Notes under the pieces: generated by a model | What the model was told of the DNA's origin: nothing | Seen by the model: the letters and a program-made list of their open reading frames with translations, nothing else | Database searches by the model: none | Program-made: the position numbers and the translations under genes | DNA from: Wenjunlia vitaminophila DSM 41686 | GTDB lineage: Bacteria > Actinomycetota > Actinomycetes > Streptomycetales > Streptomycetaceae | Direction: 5' to 3' | DNA: 64,000 bases | NCBI RefSeq assembly: GCF_000380165.1 | Contig: NZ_KB904658.1 | Span: 124,001-188,000, forward strand | Shown here: positions 51,344-60,825 of the stretch, piece after piece | Position numbering within the stretch: the stretch's first letter is position 1 | How the letters are laid out: the number at the start of each line of letters is the position of its first letter

Positions 51344-52828
51344 ATGGAGAGTGCTTCGACCAGCGCGGCCGGTTCCGACCGCGCGGCACGGACGGCGGGC
51401 CAGGCGGTGGACGCGGTGGTCGTCGGGGCCGGCCCCAACGGACTGACCGCGGCGATCGCCCTGGCCGAGTCGGGGCTCGAGGTGGTGGTGTACGAGGCCG
51501 CCGGGGCCGTGGGCGGCGGTGCGCGCACCGAGGAGCTGGTGCCCGGGTTCCGCTACGACCCGTGCTCCGGGGCCCACCCGACGGGCGCGGGCTCACCCGT
51601 GTTCGCCAGGATGCCGCTGGCCAAGCACGGACTGGAGTGGGTCCAGCCGGAGCTGCCGATGGCCCACCCGTTCCCCGACGGCTCGGCGGCCGTGCTGTCC
51701 CGTTCCGTGGCGGAGACCGCCGAGTCCCTGGGGCCGGACGCCTCCGCCTACCGGCGGCTGATGGCGCCGTTCGCCGGGCGCTGGCCGCAGTTGGTGGACG
51801 CGGTGATGCGACCGCCGCTGGCCGGGCCGCCCCGGCACCCGGTGCTGTCGGCCCGGATGGGCAGCTACGGGGTGCTGCCCGCCACGGTCCTCCAGCGGAG
51901 GTTCGCCGCGGAGCGGGCACGAGGACTCTTCGCCGGGATGGCCGGGCACGGGAGTGCCCCGTTGACCAGCCCGCTCACCGCCGGGTTCGGGATGATGTTC
52001 GCGCTGTCCGGGCACGACGTGGGCTGGCCGGTGGCGCGCGGCGGGTCCCAGGCGATCGCCGACGCGCTCGCCGGGTACCTGCGGTCCCTGGGCGGGGTGA
52101 TCCACACCAACCGCCGGATCCGTACGATGGCCGAGCTGCCCCGGGCCCGCGCCTACCTGTTCGACACCGCCCCGGAGGGGCTGCTGGAGATCGCCGGGGA
52201 CCGGTTGCCCGCCCGTTCTGCCCGGAGCCTGGCCCGCTACCGGCGGGGCCTTTCGGTGTTCAAGCTCGACTACGCGCTGGACGGCCCGATGCCGTGGACC
52301 TCACCGGACGCCCGGCGAGCCGGAACGATCCACCTCGGGCCCACCGCCACGGAGATCAACGCCTCGCTGACCACCGCGTCCCGCGGCCGGATGCCCGAGG
52401 TGCCGTTCCTGCTCACCGGGCAGCCGACGGTCGCCGACCCGGGGCGCGCCCCGGAGGGCAAGCACGTGTTCTGGGCGTACGGGCACGTGCCCTACGGGTG
52501 GGACGGCGACGCCACCGAGGCAATCGAACGGCAGATCGAGCGGTTCGCCCCGGGGTTCCGGGACCTGGTGCTGGCGCGCAGGGTGACCACCCCGGCCGAC
52601 CTGGAGGCGCACAACCCCAACAACGTCAACGGCGGCATCAGCGTGGGGAGCACCGCCGGGCTGAACGCGCTGTTCCGGCCCACGTTCGCCCCCGTCCCGT
52701 ACGCGACCGGCAACCCGTCGGTCTTCCTGTGCTCCTCGGCGACCCCACCCGGGCCGGGGGTGCACGGGCTCTGCGGCGAGTACGCCGCGCGCACCGCGCT
52801 GCGCCGGGTCTTCGGCCGGCGCCGGTAG
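51344..52828 (+). CDS. FAD-dependent oxidoreductase (phytoene-desaturase/PYROXD2-like)
   Basis: A 494-residue flavoprotein. The dinucleotide-binding motif VVVGAGPNGLTAAIALAE is near residues 26-43, followed by YEAAGAVGGGARTEE; the C-terminal FAD segment includes NPNNVNGGISVG and GVHGLCGEYAA. It resembles the phytoene dehydrogenase-like NAD(P)/FAD proteins of unknown substrate, not true carotenoid desaturases, as no carotenoid genes are nearby. The ATG at 51344 is 4 bases after the LLM stop, so it may share that operon. Confidence 0.83.
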   Translation: MESASTSAAGSDRAARTAGQAVDAVVVGAGPNGLTAAIALAESGLEVVVYEAAGAVGGGARTEELVPGFRYDPCSGAHPTGAGSPVFARMPLAKHGLEWVQPELPMAHPFPDGSAAVLSRSVAETAESLGPDASAYRRLMAPFAGRWPQLVDAVMRPPLAGPPRHPVLSARMGSYGVLPATVLQRRFAAERARGLFAGMAGHGSAPLTSPLTAGFGMMFALSGHDVGWPVARGGSQAIADALAGYLRSLGGVIHTNRRIRTMAELPRARAYLFDTAPEGLLEIAGDRLPARSARSLARYRRGLSVFKLDYALDGPMPWTSPDARRAGTIHLGPTATEINASLTTASRGRMPEVPFLLTGQPTVADPGRAPEGKHVFWAYGHVPYGWDGDATEAIERQIERFAPGFRDLVLARRVTTPADLEAHNPNNVNGGISVGSTAGLNALFRPTFAPVPYATGNPSVFLCSSATPPGPGVHGLCGEYAARTALRRVFGRRR

Positions 52829-52895
52829 CCGCCGCGGCCCACCGCCGGCCGTCGGTGGCCGCTCGGATAGGGTCCCCACCGACGAGGGGAGCACG

Positions 52896-54038
52896 GTGGC
52901 AGCAGGACCACGGGTGCTGATCGCACCGGACAAGTTCAAGGGCTCGCTCACCGCGGCGGCGGTGGCGCACCACCTCGGTCTCGGGCTGCGCCGCGCCGTC
53001 CCCGACCTCGCGGTGCGGGTGCTGCCCGTCGCTGACGGCGGCGACGGCACTGTGGACGCCGCGGTGGCTGCGGGGTTCGAGCGCCTCGAGGTGGAGGTCA
53101 CCGGGCCCGTCGGCACACCGGTGCGGGCCGCCTTCGCGGTGCGCGGGGGCACGGCCGTGGTGGAGATGGCCGAGGCGTCCGGGCTGAGCCGGCTGCCGCG
53201 GGGCCGCCTCGCACCGTTGGAGGCCGGGACCCGGGGCACCGGCGAACTGATCGCCGCGGCGCTCGACGCCGGGGCGCGGCGGATCGTGCTCGGCGTGGGC
53301 GGCAGCGCGAGCACCGACGGAGGCGCGGGCATGCTCAGCGCCCTGGGCGCCCGGCTGCTCGACCGGGCGGGCCGGCCGCTGGCGTCCGGCGGCGGCCCCC
53401 TGTGCGACCTGGCCACCGCCGACCTGTCTGGGCTCGACCCCCGGCTGGCCACCACGGAGGTGGTGCTGGCGAGCGACGTGGACAACCCGCTGCTCGGGCC
53501 GACCGGTGCCGCCGCCGTCTACGGTCCCCAGAAGGGGGCCGACAGCGGACAGGTGGCCCGCCTCGAGGCGGCGCTGGACCACTACGCGCGGGTCCTCGCC
53601 GACTCCGTCGGTCCGTCCGCGGCCGACGCGGTCTCCGCGCCGGGAGCCGGGGCGGCGGGCGGCATCGGCTACGGCGCGCTGGTCGGCCTCGGAGCGACCT
53701 TCCGGCCCGGGATCGAGTTGCTGCTCGAGGTGCTCGGGTTCGCCGAGGCGCTGGCCCGGGCCGACCTGGTGATCACCGGCGAGGGTTCCCTGGACGCCCA
53801 GACGCTGCGCGGCAAGGCCCCGGTCGGGGTCGCAGGCGCGGCCCGGCGCTGGGGCGTGGAGGTGGTGGCCGTGTGCGGGCGGCTGGCCCTCGAACCCGAG
53901 GAACTGCTCGGGGCCGGGTTCGCCAGGACCTACGCGCTGTCCGCCCTCGAACCGGACCCGGCCAGGTCCATGGCCGAGGCCGGGCCGCTGCTGGAGCGGG
54001 TGGGGGAGCGGATCGCCCGCGACTTCGCGCTGCGCTGA
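52896..54038 (+). CDS. glxK: Glycerate kinase
   Basis: A 380-residue kinase of the GlxK/GarK type that phosphorylates D-glycerate. Motifs: LIAPDKFKGSLTA at the start, PVADGGDGTVDA, GLGVGGSASTDGGAGM in the form VLGVGGSASTDGG near residues 128-140, and ITGEGSLDAQT near 289. GTG start at 52896. It would feed glycerate from photorespiration-like or glyoxylate routes into glycolysis; the link to the ethylmalonyl-CoA genes nearby through glyoxylate is possible. A very strong hairpin follows. Confidence 0.9.
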   Translation: MAAGPRVLIAPDKFKGSLTAAAVAHHLGLGLRRAVPDLAVRVLPVADGGDGTVDAAVAAGFERLEVEVTGPVGTPVRAAFAVRGGTAVVEMAEASGLSRLPRGRLAPLEAGTRGTGELIAAALDAGARRIVLGVGGSASTDGGAGMLSALGARLLDRAGRPLASGGGPLCDLATADLSGLDPRLATTEVVLASDVDNPLLGPTGAAAVYGPQKGADSGQVARLEAALDHYARVLADSVGPSAADAVSAPGAGAAGGIGYGALVGLGATFRPGIELLLEVLGFAEALARADLVITGEGSLDAQTLRGKAPVGVAGAARRWGVEVVAVCGRLALEPEELLGAGFARTYALSALEPDPARSMAEAGPLLERVGERIARDFALR

Positions 54039-54093
54039 GCGGCCCCGGCGGCCCCGGCACCCACGGGACGGACCGACCGGTCCACCGGAACAG

Positions 54094-54130
54094 CCGTGGG
54101 GCCCGAGCGCGTCGCGCTCGGGCCCCACGG
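54094..54130. terminator. Bidirectional hairpin terminator
   Basis: A perfect 17-bp stem, CCGTGGGGCCCGAGCGC (54094-54110) with its complement at 54114-54130, and a 3-base loop. It separates the convergent glycerate kinase and pssA genes. Confidence 0.8.
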
Positions 54131-54141
54131 GGACGTTCGGG

Positions 54142-54990
54142 CTACCGCAGGTGTGCGGCGCGGGCCTCGCGGCGGTTGTCCCGGACCGTGTTGATCCGGC
54201 GCGCGGTGGCGAGCAGCGGGATCAGCGCGGCCGACACCAACTGGAACGAGGCGCCCATGTGCAGCAGCGCGGTGCTGCCCGGGGCGTCCACCGTCCAGGC
54301 CGCCAGACAGGCCATGGACAGGAAGATCCAGCAGAGCGTGGCCAGGGCCAGCCGGCCCCGCGGCTTGGGGTACTCGACCCGGCTCACCATCAGCCACGCC
54401 ACACCGACGATCGCCGCCACGGTCGGGACGAAGGGCAGTTCCAGCAGGACCACGGAGATCACCGTCAACGCCCCGAAGGGACTGGGCATCCCCTGGAAGA
54501 CGCCGTTGGGCATGGTGGTGCAGGAGAATCTCGCCAGCCTCAACACCACGGCCAGGAGCAACACGATGGCGGTCACCGCGGACACCCGCTGGTGCCCGTC
54601 GTCCGCCACTATCCCCCAGACCAGGACGAAGTAGGCCGGGGCCAGGCCGAAACTGGTCAGGTCGGACAGGTTGTCCAGCTCGGCGCCCATCGCGGAGCTC
54701 CGCAGCTTGCGGGCGACCAGGCCGTCGCACAGGTCGAAGACCGAGGCGAGGAGCATCAGGATCACCGCGGTGGCCGCGCTGCGCCGGGCCATTCCGCCGT
54801 CGCTCGCGCCCATCAGGTGCGGGACCAGCACCCCGGTGGTGGTGAAGTACACCGCCAGGAAGCCGCAGGCGGCGTTGGACAGGGTGAGGGTGTCCGCTAT
54901 CGACAGCCGCATGGACAGCGGCATCTCGTCCGGCTCGTCCACCCCGTCCGGCACCCAGGCTGCCTTGGTATCGGGATCAATCACGGTCAA
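54142..54990 (-). CDS. pssA: CDP-diacylglycerol-serine O-phosphatidyltransferase
   Basis: Membrane enzyme of 282 residues that makes phosphatidylserine from CDP-diacylglycerol and L-serine. The CDP-alcohol phosphotransferase signature is intact: DGLVAR, then eight residues, G-AELD-NLSD (near residues 87-110). Several hydrophobic helices surround it. The start is probably the TTG at 54988-54990 (GGGGTGA upstream) or the GTG at 54982-54984; either overlaps the end of psd. The product is converted by the decarboxylase encoded upstream. Confidence 0.9.
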   Translation of the reverse strand: MTVIDPDTKAAWVPDGVDEPDEMPLSMRLSIADTLTLSNAACGFLAVYFTTTGVLVPHLMGASDGGMARRSAATAVILMLLASVFDLCDGLVARKLRSSAMGAELDNLSDLTSFGLAPAYFVLVWGIVADDGHQRVSAVTAIVLLLAVVLRLARFSCTTMPNGVFQGMPSPFGALTVISVVLLELPFVPTVAAIVGVAWLMVSRVEYPKPRGRLALATLCWIFLSMACLAAWTVDAPGSTALLHMGASFQLVSAALIPLLATARRINTVRDNRREARAAHLR

Positions 54991-55708
54991 GGCGTGTCAC
55001 CCCAGCCTGTGTGGTCTGTCCGACTTCGACCGCGGGCTCGACGCCCTCGGGGAGGTAGACGTCAACCCGCGAACCGAAGCGGATCAGGCCGACCCGTTCT
55101 CCTTGTTCCACCTTGGCACCAGCATCCACATAGGGAACGATGCGTCGGGCCACCGCGCCCGCGATCTGCACCATCTCCAGATCGCCGAGTTCGCTGGCGA
55201 AATGCCACACTACCCGCTCGTTGTGCTCGCTCTCCTTGTTGAAGGCCGGCACGAAGCCGCCGGGCACGTGCTCGACACTGGTGACCGCTCCCGCTACGGG
55301 TGCCCTGTTGACGTGCACGTTGAGGGGGCTCATGAAGATGGCCACCCGGGTGCGTCCGTCCGGCCACGGCATGATGCTCTGCACCACGCCGTCGGCGGGC
55401 GAGATCACCCTGCCGGTGCCGATCTGGCGCTCCGGGTCACGGAAGAACCAGAGCATCGCCCCGGCGAGCGCGGTGACCGGCACCGCCGCCGCTGCCCAGC
55501 GCGCGGAGCGCCGGGAGCGGGCCAGGCAGAGCGCTGCGGTGGCCACCGTGGGCACCAGCCACGGCGAGGCCCCGCGGGCCAGGGTGACACGTCCTGGACC
55601 GCGCGGCGCGTGGCCCGAGCCCCGGGCCCACCAGCGGGACACAGGGGGCCCCCAGTCCGCTCCCTCGGCTGTCGCAGAGGATGACATAGACGGCTGGTTG
55701 TGGGGCAT
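54977..55708 (-). CDS. psd: Phosphatidylserine decarboxylase proenzyme
   Basis: Pyruvoyl enzyme of 243 residues that turns phosphatidylserine into phosphatidylethanolamine. The self-cleavage site is the Gly-Ser in LIRFGSRVDVY near the C-terminus; other features are WFFRDPER, SPADGVV and FMSPLNVHVNR. It is the short type. A hydrophobic stretch at about 64-82 would bind the membrane. The ATG at 55706-55708 (GAAGG upstream) is preferred over that at 55687. Its 3' end overlaps pssA, so the pair is coupled. Confidence 0.88.
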   Translation of the reverse strand: MPHNQPSMSSSATAEGADWGPPVSRWWARGSGHAPRGPGRVTLARGASPWLVPTVATAALCLARSRRSARWAAAAVPVTALAGAMLWFFRDPERQIGTGRVISPADGVVQSIMPWPDGRTRVAIFMSPLNVHVNRAPVAGAVTSVEHVPGGFVPAFNKESEHNERVVWHFASELGDLEMVQIAGAVARRIVPYVDAGAKVEQGERVGLIRFGSRVDVYLPEGVEPAVEVGQTTQAGVTRLDRD

Positions 55709-55876
55709 GGAAGACCTTCGTGGCGGAGGATGCCGCAGAGAAAATGGGGACGGCGGCTTTCCACGATGGTATCGGCAGTCGGTGCCAACTGAGCAAGCCA
55801 GACCGTGAGTCGGTGGCCGAAACAGAGAGCTCACCCGGGTTATCGACGGCGAGAAAACCCGCTCGAACTCGGACAA

Positions 55877-57088
55877 TCACCCCGTGATTCGGTACTCTTC
55901 CAGCAGCCTTCTACCGATGATCATTTTCTGGATCTCTGCGGTGCCCTCGCCGATGAGCAGCATCGGGGCCTCCCGGTAGAGTCGCTCGATCTCGTACTCG
56001 GCGGAGTACCCATAACCCCCGTGGATACGGAACGAGTCCTCCACCACCTCTTTGCAGTATTCCGACGCCAGGTACTTGGCCATCCCCGCCTCAAGGTCGT
56101 TTCGTTGACCGGAATCCTTCTTCCGGGCAGCGGTGACCATCATCTGGTGCGCCGCCTCCACCTTCGTGGCCATCTCCGCCAACCTGAACTGGATGGCCTG
56201 GTGCTGCGCGATCGGCCGGCCGAACGTCCGTCGCTGCTGTGCGTACACCACACCCAGTTCGAAGGCCCGCAACGCCATGCCACACCCCCGCGCCGCCACG
56301 TTGACCCGGCCCACCTCGATGCCGTCCATCATCTGGTAGAAGCCACGACCGGTCGCGCCCCCCAGGACCCGGTCGGCCGGAACCCTGACGTCGTCCAGGA
56401 CCAGCTCGGTGGTGTCCACCCCCTTGTAGCCCATCTTCTGGATGCGGCCGGGGACGGTCAGCCCCGGGACCCGCGGGTTCTCCCCGAACCCCGGGTCCTT
56501 CTCGATCAGGAACGTGGTCAGCGAGCGGTGCGGCGGGGTGCCCTGCGGGTGGCCCTCGTCGGTGCGGCACAACACCGCGACCAGGCTCGAGCTGCCCCCG
56601 TTGGTCAGCCACATCTTCTGCCCGTTGATCACGAAGTCGTCGCCGTCGCGGTCCGCGCGGGTGCGGATCGCCGCCACGTCCGAGCCCAGCTCCGGCTCCG
56701 ACATGGAGAACGCGCCGCGGACCTCCCCGAGGGCCATCCTGGGCAGGAAGTACGCGCGCTGTTCCGGGGTGCCGTGGTGCTGGAGCAGGTAGGCCACGAT
56801 GAAGTGGGTGTTGATGATCCCGGACACGCTCATCCACCCCCGGGCGATCTCCTCCACGGTCAGGGCGTAGGTGAGCAGCGACTCGCCGAGCCCGCCGTAC
56901 TCCTCCGGGATCATCAGCCCGAAGATCCCCAGGTCCTTCAACCCCTCCACGATCTCCGCCGGGTACTCGTCCCGGTGCTCCAGTTCGGTGGCGACCGGCA
57001 GGATCTCCTTGTCGACGAAGTCCCGGACCGTGGCCAGGATCTCCCGCTGGACGTCGGTGAGGCCTTCGGTGTGCGCGAGGCGGCCCAT
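55877..57088 (-). CDS. mcd: Acyl-CoA dehydrogenase, probably methylsuccinyl-CoA dehydrogenase
   Basis: FAD enzyme of 403 residues. Features: EYGGLGESLLTY, FSMSEPELGSDVAAI, the flavin-side WLTNGGSS, RRTFGRPIAQHQAIQF, and IHGGYGYSAEYEIERLYREA, with a catalytic Glu near the C-terminus (IGEGTAEIQ). It stands next to genes for the ethylmalonyl-CoA route, in which (2S)-methylsuccinyl-CoA is oxidised to mesaconyl-CoA; this fits better than fatty-acid oxidation. The ATG at 57086-57088 follows AAGGAG. Assignment to this substrate rests on context. Confidence 0.82.
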   Translation of the reverse strand: MGRLAHTEGLTDVQREILATVRDFVDKEILPVATELEHRDEYPAEIVEGLKDLGIFGLMIPEEYGGLGESLLTYALTVEEIARGWMSVSGIINTHFIVAYLLQHHGTPEQRAYFLPRMALGEVRGAFSMSEPELGSDVAAIRTRADRDGDDFVINGQKMWLTNGGSSSLVAVLCRTDEGHPQGTPPHRSLTTFLIEKDPGFGENPRVPGLTVPGRIQKMGYKGVDTTELVLDDVRVPADRVLGGATGRGFYQMMDGIEVGRVNVAARGCGMALRAFELGVVYAQQRRTFGRPIAQHQAIQFRLAEMATKVEAAHQMMVTAARKKDSGQRNDLEAGMAKYLASEYCKEVVEDSFRIHGGYGYSAEYEIERLYREAPMLLIGEGTAEIQKMIIGRRLLEEYRITG

Positions 57089-57224
57089 GTCTGCTTCTCC
57101 TTGTGAGGCGGTGCACCGGTGGGGGCGCCTCCCGGCCGGGCCCGGCCTCGGGGGCCGGGCGGGGCCGGGAGCGGTGACGGCGGGCGTCGGCGGGCGTCGG
57201 CGGGACGTGGCGGGCGTGGAACGT

Positions 57225-57746
57225 TCAGCCCAGGGCCGGACCGGTGTCGGCGGGGCTCGGGCGGGCCGGCTGCTCACCGCCGTGCTCCGCCACGTGGAGC
57301 GCGGTGGGCACCATCACCTTGCGCCGGAAGACGCACACCACGGTGCCGTCCTGCTTGTACCCGCGGGTCTCCACCTGCACCACCCCACGGTCCGGCCGGG
57401 ACCGCGACGGGGTCTTGGCCAGCACCGTGGTCTCGCCGTAGAGGGTGTCCCCGTGGAACGTGGGGGCGACGTGCCGCAACGACTCCACCTCCAGGTTGGC
57501 GATGGCCTTGCCGGACACGTCCGGCACCGACATGCCGAGCAGCAGCGAGTACACGTAGTTCCCCACCACCACGTTGCGGCCGAAGTCGGTGCCGTTCTCC
57601 GCGTAGTTGGCGTCCAGGTGCAGCGGGTGGTGGTTCATGGTGAGCAGGCAGAACAGGTGGTCGTCGTACTCGGTGATGGTCTTGCCCGGCCAGTGCCGGT
57701 ACACGTCACCGACGGTGAACTCCTCGAAGGTCCGCCCGAACCGCAT
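57225..57746 (-). CDS. MaoC-family dehydratase, probable mesaconyl-CoA hydratase
   Basis: A 173-residue hot-dog-fold hydratase. The MaoC catalytic region is present as TMNHHPLHLDANYAE with Asp and His in the usual spacing, followed by GNYVYSLLLGMSVPD. In the ethylmalonyl-CoA pathway the matching step is hydration of mesaconyl-CoA to beta-methylmalyl-CoA. The ATG at 57744-57746 is 5 bases from the end of the lyase gene, with GGGAGGGG upstream. Single-domain length suggests a homodimer or higher oligomer. Confidence 0.8.
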   Translation of the reverse strand: MRFGRTFEEFTVGDVYRHWPGKTITEYDDHLFCLLTMNHHPLHLDANYAENGTDFGRNVVVGNYVYSLLLGMSVPDVSGKAIANLEVESLRHVAPTFHGDTLYGETTVLAKTPSRSRPDRGVVQVETRGYKQDGTVVCVFRRKVMVPTALHVAEHGGEQPARPSPADTGPALG

Positions 57747-57751
57747 CGTGG

Positions 57752-58738
57752 TCAACCCCTCCCGTCGCCCGGTTCGCCCGCCTGCTGCGGCGGGGTGAAC
57801 GCCGTGGTCCGCCTCAGCCCGGCGGCCCGGCCCTTGCCCGCGACGACCAGCGCCATCTTCCGGGAGGCCTCGTCGATCATCTCGTCGCCCAGCATCGCCG
57901 ACCCCTTCATCCCGCCCTGCTCCGACGTGGCGTGGGCGTAGGCGTCCAGGATCAACTCGGCGTGGTCGTAGTCCTCCTGGGACGGGGAGAACACCTCGTT
58001 GGACACCTCCACCTGCCCCGGGTGCAGCACCCACTTGCCGTCGAAGCCGAGCGCCGCGGCGCGCCGGGCCACCTCGCGGAACCCCTCCACGTGGCGGATC
58101 TGGAGGTACGGCCCGTCGATCGCCTGGAGGTCGTGGGCGCGCGCCGCCATCAGGATGCGCATCAGGATGTAGTGGTAGGCGTCGGCCGGGTAGCCCGGCG
58201 GCTGCTCGCCCACCACCAGCGACTTCATGTTGATGGAGGCCATGAAGTCCGCGGGACCGAAGACGATGGTCTCCAGGCGCGGTGAGGCGGCGGCGATCTC
58301 GTCCACGTTCACCAGGCCCCTGGCGTTCTCGATCTGGGCCTCGATGCCGATCCCGCCGACCTCGAGGCCCACGGTCTTCTCGATCTGGGTGAGCAGCATG
58401 TCGAGCGCCCTGACCTGGGTGGCGTCCTGGACCTTGGGCAGCATCAGGCAGTCCAGGTTCGCTCCCGCGCCCTCCACCACGGTGACCACGTCGCGGTAGG
58501 TCCAGTGGGTGGTCCAGTCGTTGACCCGGACCACCCGGGTCTTCCCGGTCCAGTCGCCGTTGTTGAGGGCGTCGACGATCAGGTGCCGGGCCTTTTCCTT
58601 GGCCAGCGGCGCGCAGGCGTCCTCCAGGTCGAGGAAGACCTGGTCCGCGGGGAGCCCCTGGGCCTTCTCCAGGAAGCGCGGGTTGCTGCCCGGCACGGCC
58701 AGGCAGGACCGGCGGGGACGTTGGCGGTTGACGGTCAT
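57752..58738 (-). CDS. mcl: HpcH/HpaI-family CoA lyase (malyl/beta-methylmalyl-CoA lyase)
   Basis: A 328-residue CitE-like aldolase. Features: SCLAVPGSNPRFLEKA, DQVFLDLEDACAP, VRVNDW, LMLPKVQDA, IEAQIENARGLVN and VFGPADFMASI, which bind Mg and the CoA ester. It would split beta-methylmalyl-CoA into propionyl-CoA and glyoxylate and may also act on malyl-CoA. The ATG at 58736-58738 overlaps the stop of the mutase gene (ATGA). Order and spacing show it is part of the ccr operon. Confidence 0.88.
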   Translation of the reverse strand: MTVNRQRPRRSCLAVPGSNPRFLEKAQGLPADQVFLDLEDACAPLAKEKARHLIVDALNNGDWTGKTRVVRVNDWTTHWTYRDVVTVVEGAGANLDCLMLPKVQDATQVRALDMLLTQIEKTVGLEVGGIGIEAQIENARGLVNVDEIAAASPRLETIVFGPADFMASINMKSLVVGEQPPGYPADAYHYILMRILMAARAHDLQAIDGPYLQIRHVEGFREVARRAAALGFDGKWVLHPGQVEVSNEVFSPSQEDYDHAELILDAYAHATSEQGGMKGSAMLGDEMIDEASRKMALVVAGKGRAAGLRRTTAFTPPQQAGEPGDGRG

Positions 58739-60825
58739 CGGTGCGGGGGGTCCTCTCGGTGAACGGGTCCGGCCGGGGGGTGGTGGCCGGAACCTGGGCC
58801 GGCTGTCGATCCGGTCGCGTCCGCCGGACGGGCCCGGGGTTCCAGGCCGTGGGCCCGGCGGATCTCCTCGACGATACGACCGATGATCTCGGTGATGCCG
58901 AAGTCCCTGGGGGTGAACACGGCGGCCACCCCGGCGGCGCGCAGCACCTCGGCGTCGGCGGCCGGGATGATCCCGCCCACCACCACCGGGACGTCCGGCG
59001 CGCCGGCCCCGCGCAGCCCCGCCAGCACCTCGGGCACCAGCTCCCCGTGCGAGCCGGACAGCACGGACAGACCCACGCAGTGCACGTCCTCGGCGACGGC
59101 GGCGGCCACGATCTGCTCCGGGGTGAGCCTGATCCCCTGGTACACCACCTCGAACCCGGCGTCGCGGGCGCGCACCGCGATCTGCTCGGCGCCGTTGGAG
59201 TGCCCGTCCAGCCCCGGCTTGCCGACCAGCAGCCGCAACGGTCGGCCCAGAGCCTCGCTGGTGTCCGCCACCGCGCGCCGGACCGCGGCCAGCCCCGGGC
59301 CTTCCGCGGCCACGCCCACCGGCGCCCCCGACACCCCGGTGGGCGCCCGGTACTCCCCGAACACCTCCCGCAGCGCGCCGGCCCACTCCCCGGTGGTGAC
59401 CCCGGCCCTGGCGCACTCCAGGGTCGCCGGCATCAGGTTGGCGTCGGTCGCCGCGTCCCGGCGCAGCCGGCGCAGCGCCGCGGCCACCCCGGCCGGGTCA
59501 CGTGCCGCGCGCCACCGTTCGAGGGCGGTCACCAGGCGCTTCTCGTGGCCGGGGTCGACGGTGGTCACCGCGGTGCCGAGGTCAGCGGTGAGCGGACTGG
59601 GCTCGGTGGCCCGGTAGCAGTTGACGCCCACCACCCGCTGGGCGCCGGACTCGATCCGGGCCCGGCGCTCGGCGTGCGCGGCGACCAGTTCGGACTTCAG
59701 GTACCCCGACTCCACGGCGGCGACGGTGCCGCCCAGCTCCTGCACCCGGGCGATCTCCGCGGTCGCGGCCTGGGCCAGCGCCGTCACCTTGTCCTCGATC
59801 ACCGGGGACCCGTCGAAGATGTCCTCGTACTCCAACAGGTCGCTCTCCTCGGCCAGCACCTGCTGGACCCGGAGTGACCACTGCTGGTCCCAGGGGCGGG
59901 GCAGTCCCAACGCCTCGTTCCACGCCGGGAGCTGGACAGCCCTGGCCCGGGCCCGTTTGGAGAGCGTCACCGCGAGCATCTCCAGCACGATCCGCTGGAC
60001 GTTGTTCTCCGGCTGGGCTTCGGTCAGGCCGAGGGAGTTGACCTGCACCCCGTAGCGGAAGCGCCGCTGCCGGGGGTCGGTCACACCGTAGCGTTCCCTG
60101 GCGACGGCGTCCCATACCCGTGCGAACGCCCGCATCTTGCACATCTCCTCGATGAACCGGACGCCGGCGTTGACGAAGAACGACACCCGGCCCACCACCC
60201 GGGCCCGCTGCTCCTCGGGCACCTGTCCCGAGGCGAACACCGCGTCCAGCACGGCGATGGCGGTGCACATCGCGTAGGCGATCTCCTGGACCGGTGTCGC
60301 TCCCGCCTCCTGGAGGTGGTAGCTACAGATGTTGACGGGGTTCCAGCGCGGGATGTGCCGGACGGTGTACGTGATCAGGTCGGTCGTCAGCCGCAGGCTG
60401 GGCCCGGGCGGGAAGACGTGGGTCCCCCGGGACAGGTACTCCTTGACGATGTCGTTCTGCGTGGTCCCGGTCAGCGACGCCACGTCCACGCCCCGCTCCT
60501 CGGCGACCACCTGGTACAGGGCCAACAGCCACGGGGCCGTGGCGTTGATGGTCATCGAGGTGTTCATCGCGTCGAGCGGGATGCCGTCGAACAACCGGCG
60601 CATGTCGCCGAGGTGCGCCACCGGCACGCCGACCCGGCCCACCTCGCCGCGGGCCAGGGGGTGGTCCGGGTCGTAGCCGGTCTGGGTCGGCAGGTCGAAG
60701 GCGACGGACAGCCCGGTCTGGCCCTTGGCCAGGTTGCGGCGGTACAGGGCGTTGGACTCCTCCGCCGAGGAGTGCCCGGCGTAGGTGCGCATCAGCCACG
60801 GGGTGTCCCTGCCGGTGCGGGCCAT
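58735..60825 (-). CDS. ecm: B12-dependent mutase, ethylmalonyl-CoA mutase
   Basis: A 696-residue single-chain mutase of the methylmalonyl-CoA family. The substrate barrel begins RTGRDTPWLMRTYAGHSS and includes GLSVAFDLPTQTGYD; the cobalamin domain near the C-terminus has the DxHxxG signature in KPGLDGHSNGAEQI and GLSVLSGSH, GGIIPAAD. Its place directly after crotonyl-CoA carboxylase/reductase marks it as ethylmalonyl-CoA mutase, making methylsuccinyl-CoA. The start codon shares a base with the ccr stop, and the stop overlaps the lyase start. The last 30 residues are a Pro/His-rich tail. Confidence 0.9.
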   Translation of the reverse strand: MARTGRDTPWLMRTYAGHSSAEESNALYRRNLAKGQTGLSVAFDLPTQTGYDPDHPLARGEVGRVGVPVAHLGDMRRLFDGIPLDAMNTSMTINATAPWLLALYQVVAEERGVDVASLTGTTQNDIVKEYLSRGTHVFPPGPSLRLTTDLITYTVRHIPRWNPVNICSYHLQEAGATPVQEIAYAMCTAIAVLDAVFASGQVPEEQRARVVGRVSFFVNAGVRFIEEMCKMRAFARVWDAVARERYGVTDPRQRRFRYGVQVNSLGLTEAQPENNVQRIVLEMLAVTLSKRARARAVQLPAWNEALGLPRPWDQQWSLRVQQVLAEESDLLEYEDIFDGSPVIEDKVTALAQAATAEIARVQELGGTVAAVESGYLKSELVAAHAERRARIESGAQRVVGVNCYRATEPSPLTADLGTAVTTVDPGHEKRLVTALERWRAARDPAGVAAALRRLRRDAATDANLMPATLECARAGVTTGEWAGALREVFGEYRAPTGVSGAPVGVAAEGPGLAAVRRAVADTSEALGRPLRLLVGKPGLDGHSNGAEQIAVRARDAGFEVVYQGIRLTPEQIVAAAVAEDVHCVGLSVLSGSHGELVPEVLAGLRGAGAPDVPVVVGGIIPAADAEVLRAAGVAAVFTPRDFGITEIIGRIVEEIRRAHGLEPRARPADATGSTAGPGSGHHPPAGPVHREDPPHR